Of a stretch of 64,000 nt of DNA, positions 53,001 to 62,000 are shown piece by piece. The notes under the pieces are model-generated. The model saw only the letters and a list, made by a program, of their open reading frames with translations. It searched no databases and was not told where the DNA came from. Location: positions 2,742,888 to 2,806,887 of the forward strand of contig CP053172.1 in NCBI GenBank assembly GCA_014607495.2, read 5' to 3'. Both the position numbers and the translations under genes were made by a program. Numbering within the stretch: the stretch's first letter is position 1; each line of letters opens with the position of its first letter. Source of the stretch: Carposina sasakii. Lineage: Eukaryota > Arthropoda > Insecta > Lepidoptera > Carposinidae.

Positions 53001-56000
53001 AAAGATTTTTCTTCAGTTAAACGATTTTATTGAAAACAAGTACGCTAAATGTTACCGACAATCTGTATAATCCGGTATTGTTCACAATACCTAGGCAATG
53101 TATAGAATACCTAAAACGTGTAGGTAATGAATGAAATATTACTTAATGTATACTTTGCCTAGGTTTTCTATGCAATACCGAATTAGCAGTCGGTAATGTC
53201 TATAAAAGAAGAGTTTCTGAAATTATTTAGGAAATCTATAAAATATTATTTAACAAAAATTCCTTCTGCTGTCGCGACACGCTCGCTACGCTCGGTCCGC
53301 TCGTGCGTTGTTATTTTAACAGTGCTATTATAACCTAACGTAATCTACAGATATAATAAAAATGTAACGGATCGCTGTCTGTACATGGAAGATATATGAG
53401 AAAAAATATTATAGGAGACCATTATCAACGCAATAGTACCCAAAATAATAATGTTTGTAATTTTTGTCTGTGTGTCTGTGCGTTTATGCATGCTGATCTC
53501 AGAAACGGTTGAACCGATTTCAAAGCAGTTGTCAGGAATATATTGTGACATCAATATTCGTTCCCTAGTTGGAAAGATCTAAGTATACATAGGGACAGAC
53601 AGCGGCAAGCGAATGTTTTATAATATGTAGTGATAATATAAAAGTATTTTCTTTTCATTTTATAATTGGAATTTTACGATGGGGTTGCGTTGTTTAATTA
53701 CGGAGTTTCTATGGCCACACTCTAGCTCTATCATCAGATGATGGTAGATACAACTAGTATCAAAGTACTCGTCAAGACGAATTAAACGAGCCCAAACTCG
53801 ATGGGGTTGTGTCGTTAAATTACGGAGATTTCTATGGCAACCTTCCAGCTCCATTAGCAGACCTTGATCACCATATAGTATAAAAGAAGTCATCAAGTCG
53901 AATCGAATGAGCCCAAACTTGATGGGGTTGTATCATTTAATTACGAACTTTCTATGTCCACCTTCCAGCTCTGTCATCAGATCAGCTCTATGTCGTGATA
54001 ATATTGTATTGATATCCGATTTATAGTACATGCATGCAAAATTTTAGCTCAATCGGAAGCCAGGAAGTGGATCAAATTTAACTTGGACGATTTGATTACA
54101 GACATTGAAGACGAAGCTTGTAAAAAGCTTCATATTTTTATGCATATAAGTATATTATTTATTTTTTTAACGTTAGAATTTTGTGTTATTTTGTATATTT
54201 TATTATTTAACCTAGGCTCATTCCATAAAATTGTACAATTTCCTGATCTAAACATGGGAATATAAATAAAAAATTTAAAAAAACCCCCGACCCAAAAAAA
54301 ATACGCAATCATTATGACAAAAGGTTTAAAATGCTAAACCCTATAAAAATTTTACCCTATAAAGATTTCCACCAAAAATAGCTAAGAACACTCTCGACCG
54401 ATATACCTTTCAAACAAAAAAAAACCGCATTAAAATCGGATCATCCGTTTGGGAGCTACGATGCCACAGACAGTCATATACGAGTACACATTTACACACA
54501 CACATACATACATAGACACGTCAAACTTATACACCCCGTAGTTTTTGCGTCGGGGGTTAAAAATGACTAAAACTTCACGGTGAATAAAAAATATTTACAT
54601 GCGATTGCGACTCCTATTATTCCTATGTTCCTAGTGCCAGCGATAAGGTAAGGTAAGGTAATTCTTACAATTTTATACTTTATTTAAATAGCATAAGAGT
54701 TATTTTTCTTGATAAATATTTTTAGTTGTTTGTGTGTGTGTGTGTGTAGTAAACTGAACTGTGTGATTTATTTATTGCTTTAACGTAAATGGCTATATGT
54801 CATAATCGGGTGCAAATGTGTACAACTTTAATACTAAGATATAAGGTTTAACTTAACAAACTTGTTACCCAACTTAAGTCTTTTTAATTATAAGCAACTC
54901 CAACAGTTTACATCTCTATAAGTACGTATAAAGTATTGATACGGAGACATCGATTAATGCTTGATGTAGTTTGAGACTGTGCATTTACCATTATATTTGA
55001 TCGAAGTGGAAATATGAATGTTTTTCGATTTTATTTCCCATGAGTTCGAATTAGGTCGAGTACACCAAAAATAATAAATATTACTGGCGTGGGCGCAAGC
55101 GACATAGACCCTGCGTCGTCGGCGCACAGCGCGGTACTGAGCGCCAGCGGGCACGAAGTTACTATTTAATGCTATTCAGAGAGCGTTAGAGTAGAATATC
55201 GCTTGCGCACTTAACATCTGATTGAGTTCAGAAGTAAAGAGCGTAAGTCTCAAAAAGATTTTTGTTAATTGTATGTTCAATTATGATTGTTTTTTTATTT
55301 TGGCTTTACAAAAGATCACTATCATTATTATCTTGACATCCGAATTTATTTTAAACGCCTATCTCATGTAATAGCCGAAATAAACGGGAAAATGTCTAAA
55401 AAACATGTTGATTTCAAAAAACAAAACTATCGAGCGAAAGTCATTAAATTATGTTTTTGGCTTTACACAGCGTGGTTAAGGGTACTAAGAATATACTGTA
55501 AAAGTCTCACATTAAACAAACATGCACCCCCTTCAGCATATTACATCAAAATGATGCTAAATAACGTCTGCTTCCTCTTAAGGGTTTCCGGGAGGTGGGC
55601 AGCAACGCCTCCCGTGCTGACAACAGTCCGAAAATCACACTGCGGTCACCAACCCGCCTGTCCAGCGTGGTGACTATGGGCAAAACCCCTCTGTGGCAGT
55701 AGCCTTGTGGCGTGCCCTGGGGGAAGCCTACGTCCAGCACTGTACGGGAGGCACTGCGTTGAGGATACCTTAGTTGATGAGTGGCAGTCTAGGTGGGAGT
55801 CGTCAACTAAAGGCAGAGACTTGTACAATTTTTTCCCCTTTATCTGAACTTTTAAAAATGCCTTGCATTGCGTTTGATCACCCCACAGCGCAGTTTCTCA
55901 CTGGACATGGTAATTTTAATAGTACACTATACACACCTTTAAATTAGTTCCAACACCTTACTGTGTCTGTTCATTCGCCAACAATTGTCCCGTACAACAA

Positions 56001-59000
56001 AATTCTCATCACATTCTTTAGGAATGTGGACTTTGGTCTAATGCCCGTGATCAAATGTTATATTCTATTGAATCTGTCTCCAGACCGATTTATCATTATG
56101 ACCTTCTTATCTCATCTAAGCACAATTTTCGTGCCTTCAAAGAATTTTGTCACGCTTATTATTGGCATAATGACTTATAGGTAACATATCTATCTTCACA
56201 CTTCACATTCTGTTTTCTATTAGTTTTAGTGCTTTATAGTCGCTAGTTAGGTCCTCCCGGGATTTTCTATGCTATGTTATGCATTTTTCTGGTCGCCTCT
56301 GTTGATCCTGGCTCAAAGGAGTTGCAGAGGCGGCAATGAGTGGCGGGCCAATCCCGATGCCCACCTCCCGGAAACCCTTAATCGCCTCGTACGATACCCA
56401 CGGGCAGGCATGGGGCGGTACAAACTCTACTCTGCCGGCACCACGCGGCTGAGATCTATGTATGTATGAATATTATAGGAGCAATTCGGTTATCGGCTTT
56501 TAAAAACTAATATCACTCACTATTTGTATGGTATACTTTAGGGCCCAGAGTAAACCTCATCTGCCCGTGGTTCACACTGCTATTTAACTATTGGATCCGT
56601 TACCGGTCGCTAAATTGTATTGTTTGTGCCCGAAAGCGGCGGTAGACTCACCCCTTACCACGTGGGACTTAATAGGGTAACTGGTGAAAAGTGGGTGTGT
56701 ATTTGCACACTTCTGCCCACCCTCTTTGGGGCATTATGGGCGTAACTATATGCACGTATTTATAGGTATTAACCTATGCACATTTGATAGCAGAACAACC
56801 TGGAGTTCCACATGTCGCACTGCCTGGACCTGGTGAAGGCGGGCATGGAGGCCATCATCGAGGACCAGGTCACCAGCGTCTTCGAGGCCGAGGAGCTGCG
56901 GAGCTGGAATCTGCTGACCAGGACTAATAGGTGAGATTATTGTTTATTTGCTCAAAACATACAGGGTGTAAAAAGACAGCGATGGTTTTTTTATACCTCG
57001 TATTCTTTGTAAGGTTACGATGATTTTCTTCTATGGAACCAACCCTGGGAAACGACAAAAAAATTGTGAAAAAATATTGTAATTTTATTGTAAGCAATGT
57101 ATTCGTTTGATGCTCAAAGTACAAATGTACCTACAAAACTAACATTATAACATTTTGACATGGAATCTTTGCAAAAAATGTTTGTTAACCGATTTCAGGT
57201 GGATTTATGTAGAAACAACGATAATATTAATGTAACTTTTGACCTCAATATCTTGTAAACCCGTGGTTTCCCAGGGGTGCTTCCATAGAAAAAAATTATC
57301 GTGATGTTACAAAGAATACGAGGTATTAAAAGAACAAAGTTGTCTTTTTACACCCAGTATAATATACAGGATGTTTGTGACAGCCAGGCAAATACTAATA
57401 TGGTGACATCAGACCATGATTCTGAGATGAAAACCAGTGAAAATTTTTGCAGTAAAATTCCAAAACTTTCCGACTTTATTTTTCTTTTTTCAGGAAAAAT
57501 TGGTTTTGATCTTTTAATTAGCCCTTTTAGAACGGCTTATAACCCAAATTTTAACAAATAAATTATTTTTCATAAAAAAATATTATTATTTTATTATTGT
57601 AAGATACTTTTATTGTAAGTCTATGTAGGTTAGGTTTATTATATGTAGATATGTATTATTATTTAGGTTTATTGATATTATGTAGGTTTATGTAAGTATA
57701 TTTATTTGGTATTGTGTACACATACAATCTACTTTTTTCACCCAACTTTCGCTCTCACAAGTGGTTTGCTGGAAGAAATCTCTTATAGGGATAAGCACGC
57801 CTTTGTACATTGTCAATGTAAAATGTTTTTCCATGTAAAATGTCTGTGTACAATAAAGAATAGAATAGAAAATAAGCTCAAAAAAGTTGAAAAAACTGAT
57901 CAACCCTAATAGAGTCGCAAGTGATCCAAAAAATAGTATTGTATCATACAAAACCAATAAGCCCATTTAACTAGTCACAGGATCGCCTAATACAAATAGC
58001 GCACAAAGCAAACATTGCGGATAATCATATAAAAAAATTCCTTTCCTGCTAGTAATAACACTGTCGTATAACTCAACACAATAGTACTGGTTCAGCATTT
58101 TAGTATTTGCCTGGCCACACCCTGTATATAGTTTTCGGGAACATTGACGACCAAAAAACACCCTGTATATGACCCGCCTCTGCATCGCACGGGTATAATG
58201 ATGCCCTCTCACGCGGATGAAGCCGTAGGCGGCCGCTAGTGTTATAATATTAGTGGAATGCCCCCGCGTCCCTTAGCCTGACAAGGAGGGGTCCTTGTCA
58301 CAGATGGTCACATTTGTGAGACCCCCCTCCCTAGTGTGACGTCACATTTAGCTTTTTTGCAAATTTATATTTAGATCATCATCATCATCACTTACAGCCC
58401 TTATTTAATTATTAAATTATCTTATTATATACAATTTGAGATTATTGAATGAAAATGTTGAAATGAAAATTGAATGAAAATGAAAAGGTTGCGAGCGTCG
58501 GTTGGATGCAGGCTGCTTCCGACCGGTCGGAGTGGAGGTTGTTGGGGGAGGCCTATGTCCAACAGTGGACTTCTCAGGGCTGTAAATGATGATGATGAAT
58601 GAAAATGTGACGTCACGAAATTTAGGACCCCTCCCGCCCCCTAATCATACAATGTCACAATTTGACGACCCCCTCCCTCCCCCTTAACCTGTGACGTAAT
58701 ATATGAATGGCCCCTTACCTACATAATCGACTTGCATTAGATGCACAATGCACACCATGTGTATAATAATAAAAAGAGGTGGTAAAATTCGTCACCCGAG
58801 TAATTGACCCGGTGGCTCAGTGGTAAGAGCGCTGGCACGGAATGCAGAGGTCGTGGGTTCGATTCCCACCCGGGTGAGGAATTTTTTCCATTTCTTTATT
58901 AATAATTTTATAATATCTTGATTAAGATAAAAACACTTCTCCATAATATAATCCGTTAGGATATGGTTGATCGTTTCATCATTAAACATTGTGCTGAGGG

Positions 59001-62000
59001 ATTCAGCTTTGTTTGCCGAGATTTGGCTTATGTATAGCTATCGGGATGAAAAATAACGTTTCCAATAATGTAATTTCAAAAAGAGATGGTAAAATTCGTC
59101 ACCCGAGTAATTGACCCGGTGGCTCAGTGGTAAGAGCGCTGGCACGGAATGCAGAGGTCGTGGGTTCGATTCCCACGCGGGTGAGGAATTTTTTCCATTT
59201 CTTTATTAATAATTTTATAATAATTTATAATTACTGCTATCTAACAGATACCATATGGATCCGGTTCAAATATCGCGTGATGTAAACAAATAATATTATT
59301 ATTTTATTAATTATTTCCTATAATTAATAACTTTGCGATTTTGTTTACTGTTTTTGCTATAACGTGTATCGTCTAAGCGCCATATAAGGATTGTAAGAGA
59401 TTACTGCGCAAAAATTATGACCCAGTGTCACTCACGACTAAAGTGAAATGAAATTATTATTTGTTAAGCAAACAAATAATAGTCTAAGATCCCACCGTAG
59501 GTTTACTACGCTCATCTGTTTATAGAATAAAACGCCTTCTTGCAATTCTTTTTACTTATTAATTTTACACTACTTTTTAAGGATTTCCACGACATTTCCA
59601 TTCACCATTATCGTCCATCATAAACTCGGGAATCATTTTACTATGGACAATGGCTGTATGGGCTTAGTTTCCCTTGCCTTTCCTTCGGGATAAACTAAAC
59701 AAAAAAAAAATGCGCGATGGCTTTGACGCGTGTCATACATACAGCAGATTGTTGCGATCCCTTAATATTCAGCATCTTTAACAGCTGGCAACCCTTACTT
59801 GCGTCCAAATTATAAAATAAAAAAGCTTTTTTTATATACATATCATTGAATAAACATATGAGCGTAGAAACGTCCCAAAATCATACACGTTTAAAGCGGG
59901 TTGCCAGGTACTTGCGGCCAAATGTGAAATGGCAACCCTGGTTTTTCGCAATCTCTACACATATATCTATCACCTGGATCATACTTTATTTAAAAAACAC
60001 GTGAGCGTAATTCGTCGACAAAAAATATTTTTTGAAATTTCAATTAGAAACACTTGCGGCCATATTTTGATAGGCAACCCAGTGATTATATTCTCCTAAT
60101 CGTAAATGTTTGTAATAATGGCATTTTATTCTATAAACAGACGAGCGTAGTAAACCTACGGTGGGATCTCATACTATAATAAGTTTGCTTAAAACATGGT
60201 ACAATCATTATTTTAAACTAGTGGACGCCCGCGACTCCGTCTGCGTGGACTACAGAAAAAATAAAATGTTGAAATTATCCGGGATAAAAAAGTAGCCTAT
60301 ATGTTAAGTGGGACCTGTCACAATTTATTCCTACAAACTGCATCGGTATCGGTTCAGCCGTTCCTGAGATTAGTGTGCACAAACGCACAGACAAACCGAC
60401 AAACAGACAAAAATTCAAAAAATCATTCTTTTGGGTACTATTGCGTTGATAAAGGAGACCTTTATAATATATTTTTTCTCATATATCTTCCATGTACAGA
60501 CAGCGATCCGTTACATTTCTATTATACAGGTGTTTTTTTGTGGCCACCATTAACGAAGGGTACGTACTCTATACATCAAATAAAGTAAGTTTATGCAAAA
60601 AAAAATATGTTTTTTTTTTATAATTACTTGATCGGGCGAAATTTGTAGTGTCTAGTGTTTATGTTAGTTTTTTTATAGACAGATATTAATTATTTCTCGT
60701 GAAAAAATCTTGCTACGCGCGTCTATGTGCATTTATGCAGAAAAACGCAGTCTATTTACTCAACTTTGGACCCTAATATTTTGGAAACCAGACACTTCCC
60801 AGGTACGCTTCCATGGAGAAATATGATCGTGACGATGAGGAGATTCCGTAGTTTTCGGGAACGTTGACGACCAAAAATCATCCTGTATGCATAGAATAGA
60901 TGATACCTCAAGCTTAAATGCGTATTAAATTACATAACAACTTTTCACCTGTTAGCTAAGTCCCAATTGGTAAGGGGTGAGCCTACTATACCGCCGACAT
61001 CGAGCACACAACATAACAGTCTAGTGAGGGTTTCTGATACCGCAGCTCATTCCGGCACCCTCAAAACCGGATTTATGTTAGGATTAGGGACTGCAGGTTT
61101 TTAAAATGAAATGATTATTTGTTTGGTCCAAACATTGTACAAAAAAAATAATTAACTATTACATAATTAGATCATGGTACAAGTTGTTGTCGCTTAATAG
61201 TAAAAAATATCTACGCTCGAATTGAGAAACCCCCTTTATTTGAAGTCGGCTAATTATAATGATTTATTAAATGAATGGGATGAAAAATAACGTTGCCAAT
61301 ATGTAATTTAGAAAAGAGATGGTAAAATTCGTCATCCGAGTAATTGACCCGGTGGCTCAGTGGTGAGAGCGCCGGCACGCGGAATTCAGAGGTCGTGGGT
61401 TCGATTCCCACCCGGGTGAGGAATTTTTTCCATTTCTTTATTAATAATTTTATGATTTATTTTTAATTATAATGTTTGTTTATTTCAGGCAATACGAGTT
61501 TTTAACATGGCGTCTAACGATAATATGGGCGATGGGCTTCATCGTTAGGTACATGTTCTTGTTGCCTCTACGGATACTTATATTCATTATTGGGGTAAGT
61601 GTTCATTGTTAACTTTATAATCACGTACATATAGAGGATGTTTTTTCGTTGCCACCCTTAACGAAGGGTACGTACTCTATACATCAAATAAAGTAGGTTT
61701 ATGCCAAAAAAAATGCTGGGAAATGAAGAAATTAAAATAAAAAAATCTTTAATTACATACTTGATTGGGCGAAATTTATAGTGTCCAGTGTTTATGCTAG
61801 TTTTTTCATAGACAGATATTAATTATTTCGTGAAAAAATCTTGCTACACGCGTCTATGTGCATTTATGCAGAAAAACGCAGTTTATTTACTCGACTTGGG
61901 ACCCTAATATCTTGGGAAGCAGACACTTCCCATGGAGAAAAATAATCGTGACAATGAGGAGATTCCGTAGTTTTCGGGAACGTTGACGACCAAAAATCAT

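Noticed and set aside
58800..58880. Possible functional tRNA genes at 28.8, 30.5, 58.8, 59.1 and 61.4 kb
   Set aside because: D and T arms are good, but the anticodon stems pair poorly and all copies share the same 5' and 3' flanks. They are SINE copies.
58792..58989. Minus-strand frame containing RVGIEPTTSAFRASALTTE
   Set aside because: This is the antisense translation of the tRNA-like core of the SINE, a well-known artefact in gene prediction, not a protein.
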